A stretch of 64,000 nt of DNA, taken from assembly GCA_022606425.2 (NCBI GenBank), contig JAHDVF020000580.1, forward strand, positions 372,001-436,000, given 5' to 3'. Under the pieces are notes generated by a model. The model was not told where the DNA came from. It ran no database searches and saw only the letters and a program-made list of their open reading frames with translations. The position numbers and the translations under genes are program-made. This DNA comes from Lepidostoma basale. Lineage: Eukaryota; Arthropoda; Insecta; Trichoptera; Lepidostomatidae. This document shows, piece by piece, positions 23,129 through 33,900 of the stretch (within the stretch, counting starts at the first letter, position 1; every line of letters begins with the position of its first letter).

Positions 23129-24424
23129 TTACTTTTTTTATCCCCTAACATGTCAAACCAATCTACGTTTGGAGAAGTCAGGTGAAAAGTATGAAACACC
23201 TGGGCATTAATCGCTTCGAAAATCGACATATTTTATATAAATGAAATAATATTTATCAGCAAATACTCCAATTATTGGAAAGAATTAAACCTCTTAGGGT
23301 TGAATTTTCTATTGTGTTTCTGATTGTCGACTTATGTATATTTATTCGTAATGTCTTTTTAGAAAAAAAAAGAATAATCATAAGTTCAATCTGAGTATTA
23401 CGTAACAATTATTGAACTATATAAAGCTGTTTAATAATAAAAGCGATATGTAAAGAAGAAATTCAATTATTATTTCAAAGGAATAAGCAGAGTAAGCATT
23501 GAGTGTTAGCGGGTAGAAGCAATGTACATGTGTAATGTCGTGTATTGATTACGGTCTGTATCTCGAGGCGATTGCGTCAGCATCTTAGACCATCATCAGT
23601 GTCCATTTAGCTATTTTAAAAAGGTCGAAATCATCCTAATGATTTCCCATTTGAGGCGAGCTGCCCTCGGGGTCTTCTTGTGGTTAGGATTCCCTTTAAA
23701 CAGGTACGGGATACTTTTGCCTTTCACAGTAAACCGCATACCCTTTTTTGAATTATAACAGTTCTTAAATGCGTATTGGGATGTTGAAATTGTACAAAAT
23801 TTAATAAAAAAAAGGGGCGTATAGTACTGCCTTTCTACAACACAATTTCGCTCTAACACGATAATATAAATTGAGAAAACCTCCATGTAGTATGGTCACA
23901 CATGACGCAAAAAATACACAACTTCTACTTTTTGAAAGGCACTGAGAAAAAAACAAGTTTAAAGAGTTTTCTATACTCATGTTCATAGAGGGAATTTTTG
24001 TTGTTGTTTATGTGTTACGTTTTACAATATTTGAAATTAAGTTGCTTGTTTGTGAGTAAAATAAGATGTTTTAAATACAATTTTGAAATGTAGCTCCATT
24101 TTTGCTGGTAATTAGTCTCGTGTACCTAATATTATGGTATCACATAATAATGTATTTTCTGGGAAGCTACTTGCCGTTTTATTTGACGGTATTCACAATT
24201 ATATAGAATATTTTTATATCTAGGTGACAGTGCGCTGTGCTTATTATTGTATATACATACGCTCTACGTGCTTTTTATACTTAAAATAACGTATGTACAA
24301 TATATTACTTTGATGGAACCGCAATCGAATTAATCAAACGACGCGCCATGTATATTGACCGACATTTATTTCGTTGTGGCAGGACATATATCTAAATGTT
24401 CATAATCATATAAGTTTTTTTTAA

Positions 24425-24518
24425 ATTACTTACTTACTTACCATCACGCCGTCTCCCCGGAGGGGTAGGCAGAAAGAATGGAACGCCACACTGTTCTGTC
24501 CTGACATACGTTTTTTTA
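24425..24518 (-). mobile_element. LINE 3' end, family L1Z, copy 6 (short)
   Basis: Contains ACCATCACGCCGTCTCCCCG and GAGGGGTAGGCAGAAAGAAT followed by GGAACGCCACACTGTTCTGT. This is the least mutated version of the 3' block, and it ends abruptly in T-rich sequence. Confidence 0.72.
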
Positions 24519-24844
24519 AATTTATATCTTAAAAATAAAATCCTTTTTCAAATCTTTTGAATAACCCCTTTTCCTATATTAAAAAAAAATTGTGTGGTTC
24601 GAGATTAATAATATTCATGAAAAGGATATTTAAAAAATATATTATTCAAAAAAAGTCTGGAAGCAGTTGCACGCGAAAAAAAATAATATAATCTTTTACC
24701 CGTAAAAATGTTAAAATATTAAAAATGTTGTGTCGGATATTTTAGAATAGGCACAGTTATTCTTTATTGTTAAATTGAATGTGACTATGTTACTTAACGG
24801 TGAAGACAATTTTAAGACTTTATCTACATATTTTAATAAGTCGT

Positions 24845-25075
24845 TATTTATTGTTTCTTGAGTGATGTAAATATCAGATTAAATAATAAATACGAAGGGA
24901 AACGCCCGTTTTCAAGAGCTTTATTTTATGTGATTCACATGTTTTGCCTTCTTAAAGCATTGTCAAAAGTTTGATTATACCTTAGTAAGGCGACACATAT
25001 CATTACCGTATGATATATTTTTTTTAATTTAAGAAAACAAACGTTTAAATTCGTATTTATAAATATTTTGATGTT
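24845..25075. repeat. Inverted-repeat element, family B, copy 4 (degenerate)
   Basis: TTATTGTTTCTTGAGTGATG at the left end, CATGTTTTGCCTTCTTAAAG and CCTTAGTAAGGCGACACATA in the middle, and AAGAAAACAAACG on the right match the family B layout with many substitutions. Confidence 0.6.
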
Positions 25076-26048
25076 ATTTTTAGCAATTAAACATTTATAT
25101 TTTTAATTGTGATAAAATTAAAAATGTTTACATTTATATCCATAAATATGTTTGTAAAAATGATATTTAATCTAATGAAATCGCACTTAATATTTAACAA
25201 TTTGTGAAATAATACACTTAACTGAAGTCTTCACACATTTTATTATTATTTTATTTATAGATATACCTACTTTATATGATAGTATATGTGTCGTTACTTA
25301 AAATATATAATATAAACTTTCTATATTTAGTTTAATACGGTGTTATAATATTTGATTATTATTTTTATATGTGCTCGTCATCGTTCATAATGTTAATAAT
25401 CTTATATGATTTGAGATCAAAAGTATTAAAAGTTGGCTTTCATCATTATACGAGTATGGCAGTATAATGGTTGGATATCTTAAAATTAAAATAACATATA
25501 GTTCACAAATACAAATATCCAATTACTTTAATTCATCTATTAGTTACAGCCAAAGATTTATATTACGGTTTGTTGAACCACAATTACAATAGTTATGTAA
25601 TATACCAAAACTTAACTGAATACCAATAGTTATACTTATATTCTCGTTAATTTCAGAACATGCGTCTTGGTTATTATGATAGCTAAGCCATTAAAACAGA
25701 ATGTACGAGTATGAGCAATATATCTTTACTACGAACGGAATTTTTATATAATATTGTTTGAGATAATTTGTTTAGGTTTAATGGGTAATTATCTTTAGGT
25801 ATGTATATATTTTATGTAATACTTCGGTATCTGTTACAAACAAAAGATTAAGAAGTAAATTATTGTCTATTGTGTTTGAACATCTCCAAAATGTATGTGT
25901 ACTTACAGACAAATTGAAAATAATAGAAATAGATAACGTTCTTAGTATGGTAGATATTTTTTTAGTTATATGTTATATCTGACTGAATAAAAATATTTGT
26001 GATTAAGAATAATTTATTTTAGAACTAAAACAATAGACGACGATTGAC
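25076..26048. other. AT-rich stretch, nothing recognised
   Basis: No exon or repeat copy recognised. Confidence 0.45.
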
Positions 26049-26268
26049 GACCTTCATGGCAGAGTGGCAAGAGCTATGACTGTCACACTGAAGTTGCCGT
26101 GTTCGATTCCCGGCGATGGCAGTGTGATTGTTGCACTGTTTTTAATCTGGTGTAGAATTCACATGACAATAAAATGGCGATAGATTAGTAACCTATCACA
26201 TGTTAAGAAATTCAATAAAATAGCTAAAAACAAATTGCATACGATATAAACTACTCGTATACTGCATT
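26049..26268 (+). repeat. tRNA-headed SINE, family S2, copy 2
   Basis: Starts GACCTTCATGGCAGAGTGGC, with box-B-like GTTCGATTCCCGGCGATGG, then TGGTGTAGAATTCACATGAC and AATAAAATGGCGATAGATTA. It matches the minus-strand copy at 16,165-16,389, and the similarity continues to AAATAGCTAAAAA. Confidence 0.8.
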
Positions 26269-26529
26269 ATATTTTAAAATTAATAGTCTACATAGGTACG
26301 TGTCTAAAAAATATTGCCTTTTTTCTACGGTTATAAATTTCTATGGCGAGTGTAAATGACAGACAAGTTAAATGAGAGATCGTCAACTGAGTGATATCTT
26401 TTATGTCCCTATCGGGAAATAGTAATACATTTTCTAAAAGTTTCTCAGTTCTGTGGTATTTTGTAAAAAGGTACAAGTCATCAATGCCTTATTTATCAGG
26501 AGAGCCATTAAGTTTTGCAATACTTATAC

Positions 26530-26768
26530 ACATTATAGGACATTGTCAGATAGGGGGGCCAAAGCAGAAGAAACTGGTGTGGGCATGTCTTCTGCATGGA
26601 ATAACATAGAATCCAAAAGATAACTCGCGAAAGTCTACCGGAGGGTTCCCGACCACGCGGCAGACCACCGAAAAGATGGAGAGATAGTTAGCCGTCCGCT
26701 CTCAGGAGGACGGAGATGCAATCAATAACAGGTCATTAGACCTATAAGAAGAATAAGAAGAATAATAG
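26530..26768 (+). mobile_element. LINE 3' end, plus orientation, GAA-type tail
   Basis: Plus-strand codons, with frame breaks, give a degenerate ORF2 end: KKLVWACLLHGI, NPKDNSRKSTGGFP and a HRKDGEI-like block. It is followed by CAATAACAGGTCATTAGACC and a tail of AAGAAGAATAAGAAGAATAA. It is the only LINE piece on the plus strand in the first 34 kb. Confidence 0.62.
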
Positions 26769-27054
26769 CACTTTTTATGATTTTTAGGACTTGTATATTG
26801 AATTATTATTATTTTTTTGTTGAAAAAACTCCTTACATCATTACAGCGCGAGCCAAATCGATGTAAAGGGTGAAAAAAAAGAATATTAAAGGAAATGTAC
26901 AGAACCTTATGAATAGGAATATGCCAGTTATTTCCTTGCTGCCTTTATCGTAAGGGTATTCACGAATTCAAATATGTATTTTTTATTAAAAAATAACCGT
27001 CATTTTATTTTTCTAGTCGTACATCTATAAAACCAAAACTTCTTTTGTCATTTG

Positions 27055-27472
27055 AAGGCTTCTTATTCTTCTTCTTCTTCCTTGTTGTAGACTTATGTGG
27101 TCTGTTCTCCAGAGTGTTGCTCCTCCTGTGAGGTAGAAACCCAGCTGTCTTTCCAACTTTTAGGAGGTCTTCCACGAGGACGAGTCCCATGAGGCTGATT
27201 ATGCAATGTAATATAGGGGAGTCTGGTGGTGTCCATTCTTTGAACATGACCGTAGCAGTCCCTTTTTTGCTGTCTGCTCCATCTTATAATATCCTCAACC
27301 TCACATATCTATCTTATTCTGGTGTTCCTCATGCGATCTCGCAGTGTCTTGTCTGCTATCGTCCTCAGTGTCCTCATTTCGGAAGTCCTCAAAACTTGTT
27401 TGGTAGTTACTGTGTCTGCCCTTGCTTCGACGCCATATGTTATTATTGGTCTTTTTACATTTTAAAGCAAAA
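27055..27472 (-). mobile_element. LINE 3' region with GAA-type tail
   Basis: On the minus strand: FEDFRNEDTEDDSRQDTARS, HEEHQNKIDM, RDCYGHVQRMDTTRLPYITL, then PRGRPPKSWKDSW. The motif GHV.RM...RLP..L....RPRGRPPK.W.DS is a classic LINE ORF2 end. The tail (GAA)n appears as TTCTTATTCTTCTTCTTC on the plus strand. Confidence 0.82.
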
Positions 27473-27929
27473 TTACAAATTTAACTAATTTTTTAATTTT
27501 TCGTGACATCCTCTTCACCGAAACTTACAAAATTCTCTCATTTTTATATAAATAGAAAAAATCATGCAGCAATAATAAGGTAATGCAAAACGATGAAAGT
27601 TTTATGAATAAAATTACGAGAAATCGCTACTACTATTGGTACGTATGGCAAATCAAGGAAACTATTGCTCGACGAAATCAATCATTTCTTATTTATTATT
27701 TTCCAACTATTTTCAATTGAACGGGTGTGTAAGGAGTTGGAAAAATCAACGCACGTACATACCTACATATTACGTTTTTGAATGAATTTTAAGAATGTTG
27801 AGAAGTACTCGTATTTTGGGATAGATGAATGTGACGATTTATTCTCTTGACTTTTATAAAAACAGCGTGATTGTTAGTTATGTGTTTTATATTTGTCATA
27901 TGCATAAAATTATATTTAGAAATAATATA

Positions 27930-28068
27930 ATCACGGGTTCGAGCCTGGGCACGACCCGATTCCTTCTACATGATAATGAACTATTTTTTGCTCATATTGA
28001 AGATTGTAAAATAAATTCTCATACCATTGATTTAAATCTTTAGGGTTAGTCTTTTTTTTTTAAATAAT
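27930..28068 (+). repeat. tRNA-headed SINE, family S1, copy 2 (5'-truncated)
   Basis: Begins in the box-B-like GGGTTCGAGCCTGGGCACGA and continues TTCCTTCTACATGATAATGA, ATTGATTTAAATCTTTAGG and a T-run, as in copy 1. Confidence 0.75.
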
Positions 28069-28424
28069 TAAAAATGGTGTCATGTTTTATACATTCAAAT
28101 ACAGATCAATAACAAAAAGGCACCTCCAAATAAAATCCAAAAAAAAAAAATTACGTGTTCGTTATATAAAATATAATATATGTATACGATTGGTAATGTG
28201 CTAGATGTATGTGAAAAATAAAAATGCACAGTTTTTTTCCTTTTCTGTGAGTTGTCCAAAATAGAGTTGAAAAATGTACTATTTAAGCCATTGATATATT
28301 ATTTGGTAATATAATCTTATCATCTATGATTATATGAATAAGTAAGCGTAATAATTGAGTATCAGCCTATCATCGTCAATTAAATGATAATGAAATGGAA
28401 GATAAAAAGATAATAGCAATTCTA

Positions 28425-28665
28425 GAAGTTGCTACCGCAACCCGTTTGACGGCACCAGCGTAGCAGCGCGGCGTCCTCGCGAGTGTCCGATAGTGCAGGG
28501 TAGTCTCCCTGCGGGCGTTCAGAATAATGCTTGATTGGGATTCTCTTTTTTAATATGTGCACGCATAGAATTTTATAAAAACGAGTTCGCGGGACGTCAT
28601 GTCGCTTGGTCCTGATTTAACGCAATTTTGCGCTTTCGTTTGCGCGGAACGCGAACGTATTTTAA
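28425..28665. promoter_or_regulatory. GC-rich unique segment, possible promoter or 5' exon region
   Basis: CGTAGCAGCGCGGCGTCCTC, GGGTAGTCTCCCTGCGGGCG and GTTTGCGCGGAACGCGAACG stand out in an AT-rich background about 2.3 kb before the first visible exon of the Diego-like gene. No clear open frame. A promoter or untranslated first exon is possible but unproven. Confidence 0.3.
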
Positions 28666-28789
28666 ACTAAAAACAAAAACTACATTATTAAACCAAAAAG
28701 TATATTGTAAAACAAAATAAAACTTACACTCTCGTTTGAAGCACTTAATTCACACTTATACAAGTTTTTACACAACTTTGCTTTTTTGC

Positions 28790-28920
28790 TAAAACCAAAC
28801 GGTTTTGCTCCCGCCAGAGCTTCGTCATGCTTACCTACAAATAAGACTAAAGTCTCTTTTTAGTCTCTTTTGTATACCCTGACGAAGCTCCACTGAGAGC
28901 GAAACCGGTTATTTTTAACA
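28790..28920. repeat. Inverted-repeat hairpin, family E
   Basis: The arms CGGTTTTGCTCCCGCCAGAG / GCTTCGTCA and TGACGAAGCTCCACTGAGAG / CGAAACCGG pair across a centre containing AGACTAAAGTCTCTTTTTAG. The right arm reads CUGACGA, then A, helix GCUC/GAGC, GAAA, and the self-complementary ACCGGU followed by U. This again fits CUGANGA-helix-GAAA, with the same one-base insertion seen in family A. Confidence 0.68.
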
Positions 28921-28977
28921 AAAAAACAATTAGTGTTAAAAGTAGTAAAATTGTGTTAATATTATTTTCAAAATAAA

Positions 28978-29120
28978 CAGATTTGTTAATGCTTTAGAAA
29001 GGCGAAATACTCGTATGTTATTCCCATAAACTATAGAAAACAACTTCTAGAAAACAGATAGTTTCATTCGTATTAGTTATTCAATATGGAGTTTTACATC
29101 ATATTTGTTCAATAAATAGT
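28978..29120 (+). repeat. Family B right arm, copy 5
   Basis: AATGCTTTAGAAAGGCGAAA, TATTCCCATAAACTATAGAA, ACTTCTAGAAAACAGATAG and ATATGGAGTTTTACATCAT match the family B right arm. The left arm is absent. Confidence 0.7.
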
Positions 29121-30244
29121 AATATTTAGTATAAACAGAAACAATAAATAGTAAAAACAAATAGGCGCCATTAAAAATATTATATAAATATATAAAGTAA
29201 GTTTAGGTCAAGAATACTCGTATAATCATGTTGCCAGAAAAAGAAATGTGCAAGAATAGCACGCTTATTACAATTGTTTCTTTAGAAATAGGTAAAGTAT
29301 TGTCTCAAAAAAGTATTGTATATTCCATCTTTCATTCATCACTGTTTCGTAAACCCACGACTTGAAAATCGTTGTAGTTTACATCTTGGGTTTTATAAAA
29401 TTCACTTTAAAAAATATAAGTTTACCTATTTCAGAAACACGAAACGCAAAAATATATAAATATACAATATAATATGACGATCTTTGGAATGGTTTCCTGT
29501 AAAGCGAAGGATCCACTAACAAGGAAACTTTCGCAAGTGGATTATCGCAAGTTTAGTAGCTTGCGTACTTGCCGCAATCGCGGGGGTCGACTTAAAGGGT
29601 CTGTTTATAGAGTGAAAAATAAATTACAGAAGTTATTTTGCTCTCAATTAAACGCTAGAGAAACTCTTGACTGGACCAAGTTGTACATTGATCGCAGCGG
29701 GGATCTCCGTTTAGTGCGCTAATTACTGTTACCTTCGAGGCGGCAAGATTTGATACCTCATTCCTGTTTCTGACTCCTTATTAATAAAAAGCTTAAAGCA
29801 AAATGATATTTACTATACTCCGCGGGGGATCTATGCCAGAGATGTTTATTTTTTTAATTCCAACAACAAAAGGGTTTTAATGTTTTAAAATGTTCATTAT
29901 ATATTTTTTCACGGGAAATATTTGATATTAGTTCTATGAAGAAAGAAAAATATATTATCATGGTCATGACCATTAAGCGCAACTGAAATAATTTGGGCAC
30001 ATTATGAAAAACGATAAATACAAAGTGCTGCAACCGATTATCCAACGTAAAATTGAAGGAAAACAGAGTGTTTGAGAGACAGAGTGAAAACAGAGTGTGG
30101 AGAGTGACAGAGTGTGGAGAAGAAGAAATTCAGTCTAGAAAATCATCGAGAAAGTTTCTGTTGCAACACAACATCCCTGCATCCAAAGTAAAAATAACCA
30201 TGTCCATCTACGGATAGGGGAGTGACAAGACGAATAAGTTCTAT
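29121..30244. other. Stretch without a recognised gene
   Basis: Contains an 82-codon frame at 29,474-29,722 with moderately high GC, but its translation resembles no family and it lacks supporting splice signals. Around 30,060-30,115 there is a short imperfect tandem of ACAGAGTGTG units. Confidence 0.4.
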
Positions 30245-30247
30245 GAA

Positions 30248-30417
30248 AGTACCTACTACTACTACTACTACTGCTACTGCTACTGCCACTGCTACTGCTA
30301 CTGCTACTGCTACTGCTACTACTACTACTACAACTGCTACTACTACTACTACTACTACTATTTACTACTACTACTATTTACTATTACTACTATTTACTAC
30401 TACTACTACTACTACTA
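30248..30417. repeat. Trinucleotide microsatellite (CTA/CTG/ATT)n
   Basis: About 170 bp of CTACTACTA and CTACTGCTA units with some ATTTACTACTA variants. It directly follows, on the minus strand, the 3' end of a LINE fragment, so it probably grew from that LINE's simple-repeat tail. The long Thr-rich open frame here is an artefact of the repeat. Confidence 0.9.
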
Positions 30418-30598
30418 ATTCTTGGCGCTACATCCCGGTGTGGGACTTGGCCTCCTCCACACGAGTCCCCCACTGGCTTCTGGCCCTGGCCATCTCTCTC
30501 CATTCCCCAGTTATTTTAATTTTCTCCCAGTCTTCTTCCACGCAGTTCGGCCATATTTATCTCGGTTTGGCTCTCGGTCGCTTATGAAAGCAATGAAT
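30418..30598 (-). mobile_element. LINE 3' end with microsatellite tail
   Basis: Minus-strand codons give WPNCVEEDWEKIKITGEWRE, then MARARSQWGTRVEEAKSHTG. The pattern EEDW..I...R..A..R..W...VEEA..H.GL is a LINE ORF2 end. The trinucleotide repeat follows at once. Confidence 0.65.
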
Positions 30599-30905
30599 AT
30601 AAATTAATAAAAAAATGTTTTTATCATGAAATTGGTTTTGTTGCAATTAAAATTGTTTATTATGCACGAATTAAAGATGACTAGAAAATAAGCAAGATTG
30701 TAAATTATGTTCAAATAAATTATAATTTTCACGCCGATCACGTTTTAAAATGAAATACTCGCGAGCGTGCACGACACAATATACGTGTGCAGAGGAAGTC
30801 AGTTTTTGATTTTTATCATTTCTATCACAATCTGCCTAATTATTTTATTAAGTTAAATAATGCTCTATGTTTAAAAAAGGAAATAAGAAAACGTTTTATT
30901 TTCAG

Positions 30906-33900
30906 AATGGGTGCACCGCCTTGCAGAGAGCCGCCGCAGACGGCCACTCAGAGGCGGTGGAGTTACTGCTGCAGAATGGTGCCGATCCCAACCGGCAAGA
31001 TACCCTGGTGAGGCGATTTTACTGTTACGACATATTCTTTGACCAGCCCAAATAGCTTAAAATATGAAGACGACTCTACGGTTAAAATAAAATAATATTA
31101 CATTATTGATAAACTTAAAGCCAACACGGTGGAATTCCAGAATGATGATTTTTTTAAAGAATCGAATGGTCGAAAAATACAGAAAATAAAGCATGCAGAT
31201 TTGTTCTATATGTCACATAGATCTGCATACTCAGAATTTATTTTTTGATACTTGGTGCCTCTTTTACTTCAACCATTCAATTATAATAGAAAACCGTTTT
31301 TCGACATATGAGTTCATTTTTCTCCACATGTTTCGAAGGCTTTACTCCTTCATCGTCGAAAGAACGATAAAAACTTTATAGTTTATATCGTTCGTCCAAC
31401 GATGAAGGTGTAACACCTTCAAAACATGCCGAGGTTTTACATCTTCATCAACGGAAGAACGATGTAAACAAGAAAAAGTTTATATCGTTCCCCCAATGAT
31501 GAAGGTGTAAAACCTTCGAAACGTATGGAGAAAAGTAAACACGTAAGTGAAAAAAAACAGTGTTTTAATTCATAAATAATACTACATTATGATGTATATC
31601 ATGCGTTGTTTCAACCACAATGAAAGCGTGGTTGCATTTTCGGTTTTACATTGATTTATTTATATATAAAATTATATAAACAAATTTGTCACTGTTGTTT
31701 CGGTATATATTTTTATATATTGTATACATAAATCAGTATAATAAATAACTTCAAGGTGAATGCTAATGTTTATTAGGTGTTAAATATAGCATAGATTTCA
31801 AATAAAGAGCACAGGTAGATATTTTAGATTTATATTTTGGGTTTGTTCGTCTCCAGTTCTATGTTTTCCAATCTCATTGTTAATCGTCATAATCATGTTT
31901 CATTTGGTTCTGAAATTTTGTGGTTTTATTACTATTATACTTTAACCGCGTAATGTACTTAAGGCTTGGTACAAAGAAAGAGCACAAATATCGAGTTGCA
32001 AGCCGTAAAATATTAAAATATCATTGTATTCACAAAAATATAATATAGTAAGAGAAATCAAAATGAAACGACACTGTTGTGATGTTGTTATTATATCTGA
32101 GTATCTCTAGATTTATACACCAAGGAATATTTAAACTATTTTGAGAGTTTTGTGAATCAAACATCACAAACGAAATAAGTGATGAATAAAATATTTTGCC
32201 ATCACATTACCGATTTATTGTTCAGCTAGATAACCGACACATTTTAAATATTTGTTTTAATGCGTACCTAATCATACACGGATTTTGGAGGATCCTTAAA
32301 ATGTTGTGCCTTGCGATGCATAACCGATCGATTCTTCTATTATTTTCTTCGTTTCCTCAATGCTGAGGGCTGTGATCCGAGGCTGAAAATGAAACGCCTC
32401 CAATCCTCTCATTCTCCGTAGCCGCAAGATTGGAGGTCTCCCCCAGTCATCTCTTTAATCTGATCACACCATCGCGTAGGAGATTTGCCTCTACCTACTT
32501 CTTTTGCCTGGAATTTTTTTTGTGACAATACTTTTTTTCCAGGTTACCCAGCTCTCTCTTGCGTGACCAAAGGAACTCTCCTCGATCGATTCTATAATTT
32601 AATAAATCCGAGGAGATTACATGTAAAACATAAAATTAATTACAATATGTGTCCATTCAGGCGATGCGATGTTAGCCGGTAGCTAGTTTGCGAGCGGCAG
32701 CGGCCCGTATCATTGGTGTAATTGCGGGTTGCGTCGCGCCGTGTGTATTAAGCTGGTTATTTATTGTACAGATCGCCTGCCTCGGGGAACAGTTTGTTTA
32801 AAGTCTCGTAAATAATTCACCACGTACGGGGAGCCCTGCGCGCTACGCCCCCTTCCTTATCGTGGGCCCACCTCTTACCTCTGATCCTTTCTTTGGGGTT
32901 GGCTCACCACTCTTGCATTCTAATTTGCTTGCACAAAAAAAATTTAGAACAACAAACCATCACCCGAATGGACCGCCACACTACTCTACCTGCCAAACTT
33001 CTCTAGATTCAATCATACATCTTGTTAACAACCTTTTAACCATTCTGTTCTCATTTATTCATTCAATATTGTCCAAATCATCTTAGTCTCTCTTTTTTAA
33101 AATTTAAAAGAGAACACCTTTATGTATCTCTATTCCTCTCTTGATTATTCAATCAGCAGTCTATCGTTTCTAGTGAACTCATTTCTACTTAATTTATCCA
33201 ATATTTTTAATTTTTATCAGCTTTGAGCATTACATTTGAACGCAATGATAACATAGCAAAAACATCAACAACAAACCATTGTGCCGAGAGAATGGACCGC
33301 TACACAACTCTATCCTGTAAAACCTTTCTAGATACCTTCACATTCATACAGCGAGTCATACACACATGTCGATTCTTCTGATTTCTAGCATGCCTGTCCT
33401 TTAAATTTTAATTAATTTGGTCATACCATGTATTTCTCAATCTTCCTGGACTCTATAATTCATTCACATTGTTTTCTTATGTATACTTTCTTAAACTTCT
33501 TTCTTTATCTTTGCGTTCCATATGTCCAAACCAACGCGTGTTTCTTTTGTAATCTTTTTCATAATACTTACATTCTAATATCAGCATTTGAAATTCTGTT
33601 ATATATTGCTCTAACATACATACGTCTAAGGGACCTCATTTCTACTGCGTTTATTCTGCTCTCATCCTTCTTCAGCCAATTCCATGCTTCGCTTCCATAT
33701 ATAAAGGTTGGAACCAGAACCCCACCGTGAATGGCTATTTTATTGATAAATTATTGTTTCGAAAACATTAATAAATTCTTGTTTGTAATATAAAATGTAG
33801 ATAATTAATAAATTAAACTTACTGTATGTGTATGATATATTGACCATTTGACACACTTGAACTCGTCAAATATACAATTTTTTTAATAAACAATTTCTTA

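Noticed and set aside
29474..29722. 82-codon open frame with basic composition
   Set aside because: No recognisable domain or neighbouring exon; composition alone does not support a gene.
30222..30587. 121-codon Thr-rich open frame
   Set aside because: It is the translation of a trinucleotide microsatellite and an antisense LINE end.
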